From: DATHWB01 sp040902855
Lineage (GTDB): Bacteria; Actinomycetota; Acidimicrobiia; Spongiisociales; ZC4RG35
Direction of reading: 5' to 3'
Length of the DNA stretch: 16,649 nt
NCBI GenBank assembly: GCA_040902855.1
Contig: JBBDWN010000131.1
Coordinates: 1 to 16,649 of the forward strand
Position 1 is the stretch's first letter. Each line of letters begins with the position of its first letter. The notes below the pieces were generated by a model. It saw nothing but the letters and a program-made list of their open reading frames with translations, searched no databases and had not been told where the DNA came from. The translations under genes were made by a program, and so were the position numbers. Below are positions 1-6,978 of the stretch, piece by piece.

Positions 1-14
1 TCGACGAGGAGTAA
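1..14 (+). CDS. Probable last codons of an upstream gene (partial)
   Basis: Read in the frame beginning at base 3, the window opens with Asp-Glu-Glu followed by TAA at 12-14, and a strong GC hairpin begins seven bases later (21-53). An acidic C-terminal tail followed closely by a hairpin is what the end of a gene looks like. Only four codons are visible, so no product can be named. In mycobacteria the Rv1830-type MerR gene lies after a DUF151 nuclease gene (Rv1829), so such a neighbour is possible, but nothing here shows it. Confidence 0.3.
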
Positions 15-20
15 ACGCCT

Positions 21-53
21 GTCCCCCCAGGAGCGAAGCGACGTTGGGGGGAC
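21..53 (+). terminator. Terminator-like hairpin after the upstream gene
   Basis: A perfect 9-bp stem, GTCCCCCCA (21-29) with TGGGGGGAC (45-53), encloses a 15-base loop containing GAGCGAAGCGAC. It starts seven bases after the probable stop codon at 12-14. No T-run follows, so it would be a GC-stem type (common in high-GC actinobacteria) rather than a classical intrinsic terminator. Confidence 0.45.
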
Positions 54-185
54 CGGCGGGACACGAAGTGGACCGTCGAGGGGGGCGTGAGCGTCAGCGA
101 ACTCGTGGATCACATCACGCGCAGGGTGAACCGACGGGTTTGGCGGCTTCGCGGACGGCCCCCCTCGGCCTCGCAGACTCGGCCA

Positions 186-218
186 CTCCCCCCAACGGGA
201 CTTCGTCCCTGGGGGGAG
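186..218. repeat. Second hairpin of the 5' repeat element
   Basis: A 9-bp stem, CTCCCCCCA (186-194) with TGGGGGGAG (210-218), has an inner GGGA/TCCC stem closing on a CTTCG loop. It shares its TCCCCCCA/TGGGGGGA arms with the hairpin at 21-53 but has an unrelated loop. It lies just upstream of the promoter region of the MerR gene and could end readthrough from upstream. Confidence 0.5.
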
Positions 219-237
219 AGAAGTTTTCCACAGGTTG

Positions 238-267
238 TTGACAACTCCTGCGGGGCAGCGGTAGCTT
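238..267 (+). promoter_or_regulatory. Candidate promoter for the merR block
   Basis: A perfect -35 hexamer TTGACA (238-243) is followed after 18 bases by TAGCTT (262-267), a weak -10. It lies about 80 bases before the GTG start of the MerR gene. A second possible -10, TACGAT (297-302), has no good -35. A DnaA-box-like TTTTCCACA (224-232) lies just upstream as a single copy and may be chance. Confidence 0.3.
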
Positions 268-281
268 TCCGAGCCAGGGAA

Positions 282-309
282 TGACATCAAAAGAATTACG
301 ATGATGTGA
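282..309. promoter_or_regulatory. Inverted repeat, candidate operator of the MerR-type regulator
   Basis: TGACATCA (282-289) and TGATGTGA (302-309) form an inverted repeat with 7 of 8 positions paired and a 12-base spacer that includes most of the -10-like TACGAT (297-302). A dyad overlapping promoter elements just ahead of a MerR-family gene suggests autoregulation. This is inference from position and symmetry only. Confidence 0.3.
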
Positions 310-346
310 GTGGTCATGCCCACTCCAGCCCCAGGGAGGACCGATC

Positions 347-850
347 GTGCCGAATTCGATGCCGGAGCAAGCCGAAACCGCTGATGGCGAAGCCGGTTTC
401 GGGTACCGGGCGCCGCAGGTCTGTCGGCTGGTGGGGATCACCTATCGCCAGCTGGACTACTGGGCACGCACCGACCTTCTCCGCCCGTCGGCCAAGGAGG
501 CGAGCGGGTCAGGATCGCAACGTCTGTACTCGTTCACCGATCTCATCCAGCTCAAGGTGATCAAGCGCTTGTTGGATGCAGGGATGAGCTTGAAGCGGAT
601 CCGCTCCGCAGTCGAGATCCTGCGTGATCAGCTCGAAAGCGACATGCCGTTGGCCGACGTCACCCTGCTGTCTGACGGCACGACGATCTTCGCCGCCCAT
701 TCCCCGGACGAAGTCGTCGACGTGTTCCGTAGGGGTCAGGGAGTCTTCGGCATCGCGGTCGGACCGGTCCAGGATGAGCTCGCCGGGGACCTCGTCGACC
801 TCACGCCGCATCCAGTCGAAGAACCGGCAGCTCTGGCGGAAGCCACCTGA
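347..850 (+). CDS. MerR-family transcriptional regulator, Rv1830 type
   Basis: This is a 167-residue DNA-binding protein. The winged-helix MerR domain covers roughly residues 19-93 and contains the diagnostic stretch GITYRQLDYWARTDLL (30-45) followed by a SGSGSQRLYSF wing (53-63). The second half, with the SDGTTIFAA segment and GQGVFGIAV (residues 130-138), matches my recollection of Mycobacterium Rv1830 rather than metal- or drug-sensing MerR proteins; there is no cysteine metal site. The GTG start is supported by a strong GGGAGGA (334-340) six bases upstream. An ATG four codons later is the alternative. It heads a tightly packed co-directional block and a dyad at 282-309 may be its own operator. 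Its targets here are unknown. Confidence 0.88.
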   Translation: MPNSMPEQAETADGEAGFGYRAPQVCRLVGITYRQLDYWARTDLLRPSAKEASGSGSQRLYSFTDLIQLKVIKRLLDAGMSLKRIRSAVEILRDQLESDMPLADVTLLSDGTTIFAAHSPDEVVDVFRRGQGVFGIAVGPVQDELAGDLVDLTPHPVEEPAALAEAT

Positions 851-861
851 ACGCTGCCTCC

Positions 862-1275
862 ATGACCGAGGGCGACACACGGTTCGCCCACAACAGCGAG
901 CGACAGTTCGCCCTCCTCCTCGACTTCTACGGCGTGGAGTGGGACTACGAACCGACCTCATTCCCTGTCGCCTGGGACCGAGAGGGGCGGCCCAGCCAGT
1001 ACTTCAGCCCCGACTTCTACCTGCCCGAAGACGACCTGTATATCGAGATCACCACGATGAGCCAGAAACTGGTGACGAAGAAGAACGCCAAAGTCAGGCG
1101 TCTGCGTGAGTTGTACCCGGACATTCGCGTCAAGATCCTCTACCAGCGCGACTTCCTGAACCTCGTCGACAAGTACGGGCTGGAACAGCCTCCAAATGTC
1201 TCCGAGCGGCTCCCCACCCGTATGCCCGGCCCTCCGCAGGTCACCAAACTGGACAGTCGCGGCAGCAGCCCCTGA
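862..1275 (+). CDS. Small PD-(D/E)XK-like (restriction-endonuclease-fold) protein
   Basis: A 137-residue cytoplasmic protein. The pattern is that of a compact PD-(D/E)XK nuclease-like domain: an early helix with Glu13 (SERQFALLLDF), then SPDFYLPEDDLYIEITT (residues 49-65) with Asp51 and Glu62, then a lysine-rich helix (Lys69, Lys73, Lys74, Lys77) and a closing strand VKILYQRDF. The canonical catalytic Lys two residues after Glu62 is Thr64, so either a nearby lysine substitutes or the protein is inactive; nuclease activity is not proven. The C-terminal ~30 residues are proline-rich and low in structure. It starts 11 bases after the MerR stop without a clear Shine-Dalgarno. Its TGA overlaps the ATG of gcvT (TGATG), so translation is probably coupled. 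Confidence 0.72.
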   Translation: MTEGDTRFAHNSERQFALLLDFYGVEWDYEPTSFPVAWDREGRPSQYFSPDFYLPEDDLYIEITTMSQKLVTKKNAKVRRLRELYPDIRVKILYQRDFLNLVDKYGLEQPPNVSERLPTRMPGPPQVTKLDSRGSSP

Positions 1276-2309
1276 TGTCGTTTCGCTCTCCGCTCCACGA
1301 CATCCACGAAACGCTTGGAGCCCGGTTCGTCGACTTCGGTGGGTGGTCCATGCCTGTGCAGTACGAGTCGGTATTGGCCGAGCACAACGCAGTGCGCACT
1401 GGGGTCGGGGTCTTCGACGTGTCCCATCTTGGACGCGCAGCCGTGACCGGTGATGGTGCAGAGGCCGCCCTCAGGCGGAGGCTGTGCAACGACGTCTCGG
1501 AGTTGGAACCGGGTCGCACCCAGTACACGATGATCCTCAACCCGTTCGGCGGGGTCATCGACGACCTGATGGTGTGGCGTTGGCCGGATCGCGTATGGAT
1601 CATGCCGAACGGCGGAAACCACCTTCGCGTGCTCGACGAAATCCGTGAAGCCGGCGATCGTGTCGTCGTCGAAGACCTACGACCTACGACCGCTTCCATC
1701 GCCGTCCAGGGTCCAAACGCGCCCCGTCTCCTGGAGATGATTCTCGGAGTAGGCGTCCGCCGGGGACACCTGGTCGAAGCGGACTTCGCCGGAGCGAGTG
1801 TACGCATCGGTGGCACCGGATACACGGGGGAGAGGGGGGCCGAGATCGTCGGGGAACCGGAGGTCGTCGCAGCGGTACTGCGGGCGCTTCTCGATGCCGG
1901 AGCGACACCCTGCGGTCTCGGATCACGCGACACGCTCCGACTCGAAGCCGGATTGCCCCTGTGGGGTCAGGATCTCACCGAGGCGGTGACGCCAATCCAA
2001 GCGGGACTCGGGTTTGCGGTTGCATGGGACCACGAATTCGTCGGACGCGACGCGCTACTGGCAGAACGGGACTCACCCGTCCGGAGCCTTGTCGCCTTCA
2101 CGACCGGCACCCGACAGATCCCCCGCACCGGAAACGCTCTCCGTGCCGATGGCGCGACAGGTTGGGTGACGAGCGGGAACTTCAGCCCTGCGCTGGGAAC
2201 AGGAATCGGCATGGGGTACATCGAGCCGCCAACGGACGCCCCCATCGAGGTGGAGATACGAGGCACGTGGCATCTGCTGCAACGGGTGAACCCTCCGTTC
2301 CACCGCTGA
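1275..2309 (+). CDS. gcvT: Glycine cleavage system T-protein (aminomethyltransferase)
   Basis: A 344-residue protein, normal for GcvT (about 360). It transfers the methylene group from aminomethyl-lipoyl H-protein to tetrahydrofolate, releasing ammonia. Visible family motifs are the N-terminal LGARFVDFGGWSMPVQY, the FGGVIDDLMV loop with the catalytic-region aspartates Asp96/Asp97, GGTGYTGERGAEI, and TLRLEAGLPLWGQDL in the folate domain. The KGC-x-x-GQE signature of the related YgfZ repair protein is absent, so true GcvT is favoured. It starts at ATG 1275, overlapping the previous stop by one base. gcvH, gcvP and a glycine riboswitch are not in the window, so the rest of the glycine cleavage system must be elsewhere. 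Confidence 0.92.
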   Translation: MSFRSPLHDIHETLGARFVDFGGWSMPVQYESVLAEHNAVRTGVGVFDVSHLGRAAVTGDGAEAALRRRLCNDVSELEPGRTQYTMILNPFGGVIDDLMVWRWPDRVWIMPNGGNHLRVLDEIREAGDRVVVEDLRPTTASIAVQGPNAPRLLEMILGVGVRRGHLVEADFAGASVRIGGTGYTGERGAEIVGEPEVVAAVLRALLDAGATPCGLGSRDTLRLEAGLPLWGQDLTEAVTPIQAGLGFAVAWDHEFVGRDALLAERDSPVRSLVAFTTGTRQIPRTGNALRADGATGWVTSGNFSPALGTGIGMGYIEPPTDAPIEVEIRGTWHLLQRVNPPFHR

Positions 2310-2908
2310 TCGCCGACCAGATTGGGCGGGCCGCTCGGATCGTCGTGGTCGCCACTGCCCCCGGGGCCGCCAGAACTTGGGCCAGCGAGATGGCAGCCGA
2401 GGCAGGTATCGACGTGATCGTGACTGCGAGCCGCGACGGTGTCCCTCTGGTCGATTCACGTCCCGACGACGTTCTCGTTCACGGGGTTCCCGACGTGTTC
2501 GGACGTCTGCTGGCCGTTCCTTCGGCCTGGTCGACCGTGGTGATCCGCGATCGGATCGCCGCTTCCTCGTTCCCCGTGTCCGGTCCGCTCATCGAGATCG
2601 GCCCCACCCTTGATCACGATCCGAACCTCATCGCCGGGGCCCTCCGAGCCATTTTCAAGCCGATCTGCCAGCAGCGGCGGGTAAGGCCTGTCTTCGGTTC
2701 ACCTCCTCCGTTTGGTCTGCCCTTCATCGCTCCCTCCGGTGTGCGCCTCCCCGGCCCGTTCGGCATTGCTGTTCCGGAAGACCTCGCCGGTCTCCCCGAC
2801 CTTGTCATCGTGCGTCCTTCGGGTGCCCCGCCTCCTGGCACCAGCCCGGTTTCGATGCGTGCGATGATGCAGCAGACATTCGACGACGCCTTCCAGGAGC
2901 AGCAGTGA
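2267..2908 (+). CDS. Protein of unknown function between gcvT and the lipase gene
   Basis: I do not recognise this protein. From the chosen GTG it has 213 residues. The N-terminal half looks like an alternating strand/helix fold (ARIVVVATAPG, DVIVTASRDG, DVLVHGVPDV, STVVIRD) and resembles the start of a Rossmann-type domain without a clear nucleotide-binding loop. The second half is rich in Pro, Gly and Phe and ends in an acidic, glutamine-rich helix. There is no signal peptide or membrane segment. The start is uncertain: GTG 2267 overlaps gcvT by 43 bases and has GAGG just upstream, CTG 2306 overlaps the gcvT stop, and GTG 2345 would remove the first 26 residues. The stop overlaps the next gene's GTG by four bases (GTGA). 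Good G/C at third positions supports real coding. Confidence 0.65.
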   Translation: MASAATGEPSVPPLIADQIGRAARIVVVATAPGAARTWASEMAAEAGIDVIVTASRDGVPLVDSRPDDVLVHGVPDVFGRLLAVPSAWSTVVIRDRIAASSFPVSGPLIEIGPTLDHDPNLIAGALRAIFKPICQQRRVRPVFGSPPPFGLPFIAPSGVRLPGPFGIAVPEDLAGLPDLVIVRPSGAPPPGTSPVSMRAMMQQTFDDAFQEQQ

Positions 2909-3717
2909 CGAGCATCGCCAGACCATCCCAGACACCAGCGGGCACTCACGAACTCGTCAGACGGTGGGAGCCGGCACACGAGGTCAGGGCCGAGACGGTG
3001 CTGTGCCACGGCATCGCCGAGCATTCCGGGCGATATGAGGCCGTCGGCCAGCAGTTCGCCGATGCCGGTATCGCTGTCACGGCATACGACCAGATCGGGT
3101 TTGGGGCCTCGGGGGGTCGCAGGGCATGGGTCGATCAATGGTCCGATGTCCTCGACCAGATCCAGGCTCATGTTTCCCACGCCAAGGAGAGCGGCAAACC
3201 GGTGATCCTCCTCGGCCACTCGAATGGTGGGCTCTTCGCATTGGAATATGCACTGTCGGAGCGGCCCGCTCCCGACCTCCTGGTCTTGAGCGCCCCTGCG
3301 CTTTTCGGCGGCGCCGCGTGGATGCGGGCGCTCGCCCCTGTGATGGCGGCCATCGCCCCCAAGCTCGAGATTCCGAACGGGCTCGACGGGTCTCAACTCT
3401 CCCGAGATCCGGCAGTAGGGGAGGCATATTTCGCCGACCCCCTCACCTATCCGAAGACGACGGCGAGATATGGCGCCGAGATGTTCGCAGCGATGGATCG
3501 GGTTCGCGGATCCCTGGATCGCCTGTCGACTCCCACCCTCGTGATCCATGGAGCCTCCGATCCGATCGTGCCGCCGCAATCGACTGCGGTGTTGGGCGAA
3601 CTGGAGGGGGTAGAGCGCAGGCTGTACCCGGCGCTGCGACATGAACTGTTCAACGAACCCGAGGGGCCGGAAGTCGTGAACGACGTCATCGCCTGGATCG
3701 GGTCCCGCCTCGGTTGA
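2905..3717 (+). CDS. Alpha/beta hydrolase, monoacylglycerol lipase / lysophospholipase type
   Basis: A 270-residue serine hydrolase that probably releases fatty acid from monoacylglycerols or lysophospholipids. The family signature CHGIAEHSGRYE (residues 34-45) is followed by YDQIGFGASGGRR. The nucleophile elbow is GHSNGG with Ser106; the usual residue after Ser is Met, here Asn. The likely triad is completed by Asp219 (GASDPIVPP) and His246 (ALRHELFNEPE). There is no signal peptide, so it is probably cytoplasmic. The GTG start overlaps the upstream stop by four bases (GTGA), implying translational coupling. The precise substrate is inferred from family only. Confidence 0.88.
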   Translation: MTSIARPSQTPAGTHELVRRWEPAHEVRAETVLCHGIAEHSGRYEAVGQQFADAGIAVTAYDQIGFGASGGRRAWVDQWSDVLDQIQAHVSHAKESGKPVILLGHSNGGLFALEYALSERPAPDLLVLSAPALFGGAAWMRALAPVMAAIAPKLEIPNGLDGSQLSRDPAVGEAYFADPLTYPKTTARYGAEMFAAMDRVRGSLDRLSTPTLVIHGASDPIVPPQSTAVLGELEGVERRLYPALRHELFNEPEGPEVVNDVIAWIGSRLG

Positions 3718-3739
3718 CAACTCGAAACGCAGGCAAAGA

Positions 3740-3767
3740 TTGACGGATTGTCCAGCAGAATCGTCAA
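3740..3767. promoter_or_regulatory. Inverted repeat between lipase and histidine kinase genes
   Basis: TTGACGGATT (3740-3749) and AATCGTCAA (3759-3767) can pair over nine bases with one bulged G. It lies in the 80-bp gap between the lipase and the kinase, the only real gap in this block. A TTGACA (3714-3719), overlapping the lipase stop, could be a -35, but the -10 opposite it (near 3736) is poor. The structure may be a weak terminator or an operator; nothing in the sequence decides. Confidence 0.25.
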
Positions 3768-3797
3768 GCCACAGTTGAAAAGGGCCGATGAGAACAA

Positions 3798-6044
3798 GTG
3801 ACCCCGACTCCGCTCGCTCAACCCTGGCTCGTTCGCCGGGTGCTGTATCTCGGTGCCACCGCACCGGTGCTGTTTATCGCGATCGTCGGTCAGAACCCGA
3901 AGTCGTGGGCGGTCCTCGGTCTGGCGCTCGGAGGCGTCCTGACGTCTCTCGGTGGTTCACGACGCGACGAGCCATCATCGAGACGCCTGGCCGTCATGGG
4001 CGCATACGACCTCGTCACTGCATTGACCCTCGCCGGATTGGGCTTGCAATACAGCTCGATCCTCGTTCTCATCGGTGCCATCGCGGCGATGGCACTCCTC
4101 CGCCCACGGTGGACGAAGGTGCTGTCCGGAGTTGGCGCTCTCGCTGGCACCGGGGCAGCCGCGCTGTCCCTCGAAGTGGGCGGAATGGAATCGATCGTGG
4201 GCGCCGATGTGGCCGGCGGCGCATTCAGCGTCTTCGTCCCGGTGGCGGCGTTCGCGTTCCTCACAGCCGGATTGGCGTGGATCTTCGGCTCGGTGGGCGC
4301 GCGACTCGAGGACCTCTCCGTTGCCCAGGAGCAGCTTCGCCTGTCACTCGAGGAGAACGGCTCACCGACGCTCGTGGTCGACGGCGACGAGATCGTCTAC
4401 GCCAACCCCGCTGCCATCGTGTTCGTCGGACAGCATCTCGCTGGCGAGTCGCTTCATGACACGTTCGGTATCGAGGGGCCGCTCAATTCGTCACGCGTGA
4501 TCCGCACTGAACTCGTCTCCACCGGCGACAGCCGGGTGATGGTCGATGTGACCACTCGGCCAGTGACATTTTCCGGACGGCCGCTCACGCAGGTCACGCT
4601 CGATGCCTCCACAGAATCGGCGGCACCCGATCACGTTCAATCGACGGTAGCCCGACGACTGGACCTGCTCTTCGACCGGATTCCGGTCGCGCTGTACCGA
4701 TCCGCTCCGTCGGGCGAGGTGCTGGCCGCCAACCCCGCACTGGCGAACATGCTCGGCCTCTCCGACCCGGCGGAGCTCCTCGGAGCAGTCCAGCGCGCCC
4801 AGCTGCACTACCAGGACCGAGCTGGACGGGCCGAGTGGGTGTCGATGTTCGACAACTCCGATGTCGTGATGAACTACGAGCTGGATCTCACGAAGGCCGA
4901 TGGAACAATCATCACCGTGACGGACAGCGCACGTGCGATACGAGACCGAGCGGGTGAGATTCTCTTCTTCGAGGGCGTCCTCGTCGACGTGACCGCACAA
5001 CGGACGGTCGAAGAAGCGCGCCGACGTACCTCCGAGATCCTGGAAGCAACGACCGACCTCGTCTGGCTGACCGACGAGTCCGACAACATCTACCGGGTGA
5101 ACGCGTCGATGCGGCGGTTCCTCTCGGACAACGAGGAAGTCGAGTTGGGAGGCACCCGAGTTCATGAGTTCATCGGCGAAGGAGCAGACGCCGCGTCGCT
5201 GCGGGCGTGGCGTGACGACGGCGATGGGCCCCACGAGTGGCGGGGCGAGATTTCACTGAAGTCCAACGGCGGCAACGTAATCCTCACCTCGGCGGTCGCA
5301 CAGCGGCACCAGCACTTCATCTCTCTCGTCGCGCGTGACATCACCGAAGAACGCCGTACCGCCCGTCAGCTGGAAGAACTTGTGGCGTCCAAGGACGAGT
5401 TCATCGCCTCGGTGAGCCACGAGCTGCGCACTCCGCTCACGGCAGTGGTCGGGTTGACGTCAGAGCTGAACACCTTCTACGACGATCTCGATGACCCGAC
5501 AAAACGAGACTTCATCGGTCTCGTGGCAGACCAGGCTTCCGAGGTGGCCGCGATCGTCGAGGACCTGCTCGTCGCAGCGAGGGCCGACACCAACTCGATC
5601 ACACTGATCCACGAGAAGGTCGACCTCCGCAAGGCGGTCGACTCGGTGTTGGCCGCACTGCCGCCGTCGAAGCGAGAACAGTTCGAAGTCATCGGAGAGG
5701 CCCAGGCCTGCGGAGACGCCCAGCGGATCCGTCAGATCGTTCGCAACCTCGCGACCAACGCCATCAGATACGGAGAGTTGCCCGGCGCGATCTCGCTGTT
5801 GTCAGTCGACGGCGCCGCCCAACTGTCTGTCGCAGACAGGGGGCCCGGAATCGACGCGGCGATGATCGAACGGATCTTCGAACCGTACGAGCGGGCGCAT
5901 TCGGTACCGACGCAGCCGAACTCGGTCGGATTAGGGCTGTCCGTTTCCCGCTGGCTGGCAGAGAAGATGGGAGGCTCCCTCGTGTACAAGAATGAGACGA
6001 TGAGCACTTTCATCCTCACGCTGCCCGCGAATCGATGCACCTGA
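3798..6044 (+). CDS. Membrane-bound multi-PAS sensor histidine kinase
   Basis: A 748-residue sensor kinase. The first ~170 residues hold about six hydrophobic segments, consistent with an integral-membrane sensor or anchor region. Three PAS-like domains follow at about residues 184-275, 288-405 and 411-525; the second and third end in the typical DVTAQR and DITEERR exits. The dimerisation/phosphoacceptor domain has SVSHELRTPLTAVVGL with the phospho-accepting His541. The ATPase domain has an N box (RNLATNAIRYG, Asn650), a G1 box (DRGPGID, from Asp680), an F box (IFEPYERA) and a G2 box (GLGLSVSRW). No response regulator is encoded nearby, so it is an orphan kinase here. The GTG start at 3798 lacks a strong Shine-Dalgarno. 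Its 3' end overlaps the YqgE gene by ten bases. Confidence 0.93.
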   Translation: MTPTPLAQPWLVRRVLYLGATAPVLFIAIVGQNPKSWAVLGLALGGVLTSLGGSRRDEPSSRRLAVMGAYDLVTALTLAGLGLQYSSILVLIGAIAAMALLRPRWTKVLSGVGALAGTGAAALSLEVGGMESIVGADVAGGAFSVFVPVAAFAFLTAGLAWIFGSVGARLEDLSVAQEQLRLSLEENGSPTLVVDGDEIVYANPAAIVFVGQHLAGESLHDTFGIEGPLNSSRVIRTELVSTGDSRVMVDVTTRPVTFSGRPLTQVTLDASTESAAPDHVQSTVARRLDLLFDRIPVALYRSAPSGEVLAANPALANMLGLSDPAELLGAVQRAQLHYQDRAGRAEWVSMFDNSDVVMNYELDLTKADGTIITVTDSARAIRDRAGEILFFEGVLVDVTAQRTVEEARRRTSEILEATTDLVWLTDESDNIYRVNASMRRFLSDNEEVELGGTRVHEFIGEGADAASLRAWRDDGDGPHEWRGEISLKSNGGNVILTSAVAQRHQHFISLVARDITEERRTARQLEELVASKDEFIASVSHELRTPLTAVVGLTSELNTFYDDLDDPTKRDFIGLVADQASEVAAIVEDLLVAARADTNSITLIHEKVDLRKAVDSVLAALPPSKREQFEVIGEAQACGDAQRIRQIVRNLATNAIRYGELPGAISLLSVDGAAQLSVADRGPGIDAAMIERIFEPYERAHSVPTQPNSVGLGLSVSRWLAEKMGGSLVYKNETMSTFILTLPANRCT

Positions 6045-6547
6045 GCCGACTCCGTCCCGGCGCACTTCTCGTCGCAACTCCACGGTTGGTTGATCCCCAC
6101 TTCGCCCGAAGCGTCGTACTCATGCTCCAACACGACGCCGACGGATCGCTCGGAGTCGTGCTCGACCGGCCAACGACCATCCCCGTTGCGGAATTCCTGC
6201 CGGACTGGGAGGCGAACACCGTCGAGCCTGCCTTCGTCTTCCATGGCGGGCCCGTCCAGCCCGAAGTCGGGATCGGTCTTTGCATCCGCTTCGGATCCCT
6301 CGAAGTCGTCGAACTGACCGCTCCACCCGTCGACGACGCCCCCGTTCGGGTGTTCGGAGGATGCGCCGGGTGGGGCCCCGATCAACTGGCGGGTGAGATC
6401 GCGGAAGGCGCCTGGTTCGTCGTCGACTTCGAACCCGCCGACCTGGTTACCGCCCAACCCGACGGCCTGTGGATCACCGTGCTCAAACGGCAAACCTCCG
6501 ACCTGTCGATCTACTCGACCTACCCGCCCGACCCTCGGATGAACTGA
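6035..6547 (+). CDS. YqgE/AlgH family protein (UPF0301)
   Basis: A 170-residue soluble protein. Family landmarks are the opening LRPGALLVATPRL (residues 6-18), HFARSVVLMLQHDADGSLGVVLDRP (22-46 region), FHGGPVQPE and FGGCAGWGPDQLAGEI with its conserved glycines and tryptophan. In gamma-proteobacteria AlgH has been linked to alginate regulation, but the biochemical role of the family is unsettled, so no function is asserted. The ATG at 6035 lies inside the last codons of the histidine kinase, a ten-base overlap suggesting coupled expression. The stop is followed three bases later by the tandem repeat array at 6551. Confidence 0.9.
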   Translation: MHLSRLRPGALLVATPRLVDPHFARSVVLMLQHDADGSLGVVLDRPTTIPVAEFLPDWEANTVEPAFVFHGGPVQPEVGIGLCIRFGSLEVVELTAPPVDDAPVRVFGGCAGWGPDQLAGEIAEGAWFVVDFEPADLVTAQPDGLWITVLKRQTSDLSIYSTYPPDPRMN

Positions 6548-6550
6548 AAT

Positions 6551-6854
6551 ATTGTGCAGGGGGACGACCCCCCGGCACCCCCCGGACGGCAGACCACCTT
6601 GGTAGGTCCCCGCGGGGACCCACCCGATGGGCCATCTCGCTGCACATGCAGGGGCCCCCGGTACCCCCCGGACTGTTTGATTGTGCAGGGGGACGACCCC
6701 CCGGCACCCCCCGGACGGCAGACCGCCTTGGTAGGTCTCCCCGGGGGACCCACCCGATGGGCCATGTGATTGTGCAGGGGGGCGACCCCCTTGCACCCCC
6801 CGGACGGCGGACCGCCCCTTGGAGGTCTCACGGGGGAATCACCCGATGACCCAT
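6551..6854. repeat. Imperfect tandem array of ~86-bp GC-rich units
   Basis: Three full units start with ATTGTGCAGGGG and end with CCAT: 6551-6635, 6680-6765 and 6769-6854. Units 1 and 2 differ at only a handful of positions; unit 3 is clearly more diverged. A degenerate partial unit (about 6641-6671, TGCAGGGGCCCCCGG onward) separates units 1 and 2. Each unit contains a GGGGGACGACCCCC-type hairpin and a second palindromic site; in unit 1 this is a perfect 16-bp palindrome at 6605-6620. All frames read as Pro/Gly/Arg-rich repeats with no protein character, so this is not coding. Unit length and lack of spacers exclude CRISPR. The array may act as a terminator or mRNA-end structure after the YqgE gene. 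Confidence 0.8.
6605..6620. repeat. Perfect 16-bp palindrome inside repeat unit 1
   Basis: GGTCCCCGCGGGGACC reads identically on both strands. The corresponding site in unit 2 (6735-6751) is one base longer and imperfect, and in unit 3 it has largely lost symmetry. It is the part of the unit that differs most between units 1 and 2. Confidence 0.7.
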
Positions 6855-6978
6855 GTTGTAGACGCAGTGCGCGACCCGGACGAACGGCGCCGCTCGGGTC
6901 TCGTCGGGCTCCACCGGAGGACCCAAGTAGTGGACGCTGTTCCCGAGAGGGAGCGCGAGGATCCACCTGCTGTCCCTC

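Larger units (their letters stand above)
21..218. repeat. GC-rich nested inverted-repeat element
   Basis: The segment carries TCCCCCCA at 22-29 and 187-194, and its complement TGGGGGGA at 45-52 and 210-217. Each end can therefore fold locally (21-53 and 186-218), and the outermost arms can also pair across the whole element. Nested inside is a second inverted repeat, 75-86 against 158-169, matching at 11 of 12 positions. The two dyads are centred within about three bases of each other (near 120). No convincing gene lies here: the short GTG ORF at 87-284 loses protein-like character after about 20 codons. It looks like an intergenic REP/MITE-like repeat or a compound terminator; which one cannot be decided from one copy. 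Confidence 0.55.

Noticed and set aside
224..232. Replication origin (DnaA box TTTTCCACA)
   Set aside because: Only one box-like sequence is seen; there is no cluster, AT-rich unwinding region, dnaA or dnaN nearby.
87..284. 65-codon GTG ORF upstream of the MerR gene
   Set aside because: The first ~20 codons look protein-like, but the rest runs through the repeat element and hairpin, and no ribosome-binding or leaderless signal fits.
1275..2309. YgfZ-type iron-sulfur repair protein instead of GcvT
   Set aside because: The YgfZ signature KGCYxGQE is missing, while the GGVIDD and GTGYTGE motifs of aminomethyltransferase are present.
2285..2380. SIR2-like deacetylase start in the unknown gene
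   Set aside because: The IGRAARIVVV stretch resembles the opening of sirtuins, but the GAGxS motif and all later sirtuin motifs are absent.
2614..3864. Long - strand open frame of 416 codons
   Set aside because: It lies antisense to the lipase and the unknown gene, has no motifs, and reflects high GC content in the shadow frame.
6551..6854. CRISPR array or repeat-containing protein
   Set aside because: Units are ~86 bp, contiguous and without unique spacers; all frames give low-complexity Pro/Gly/Arg sequence with no recognisable fold.
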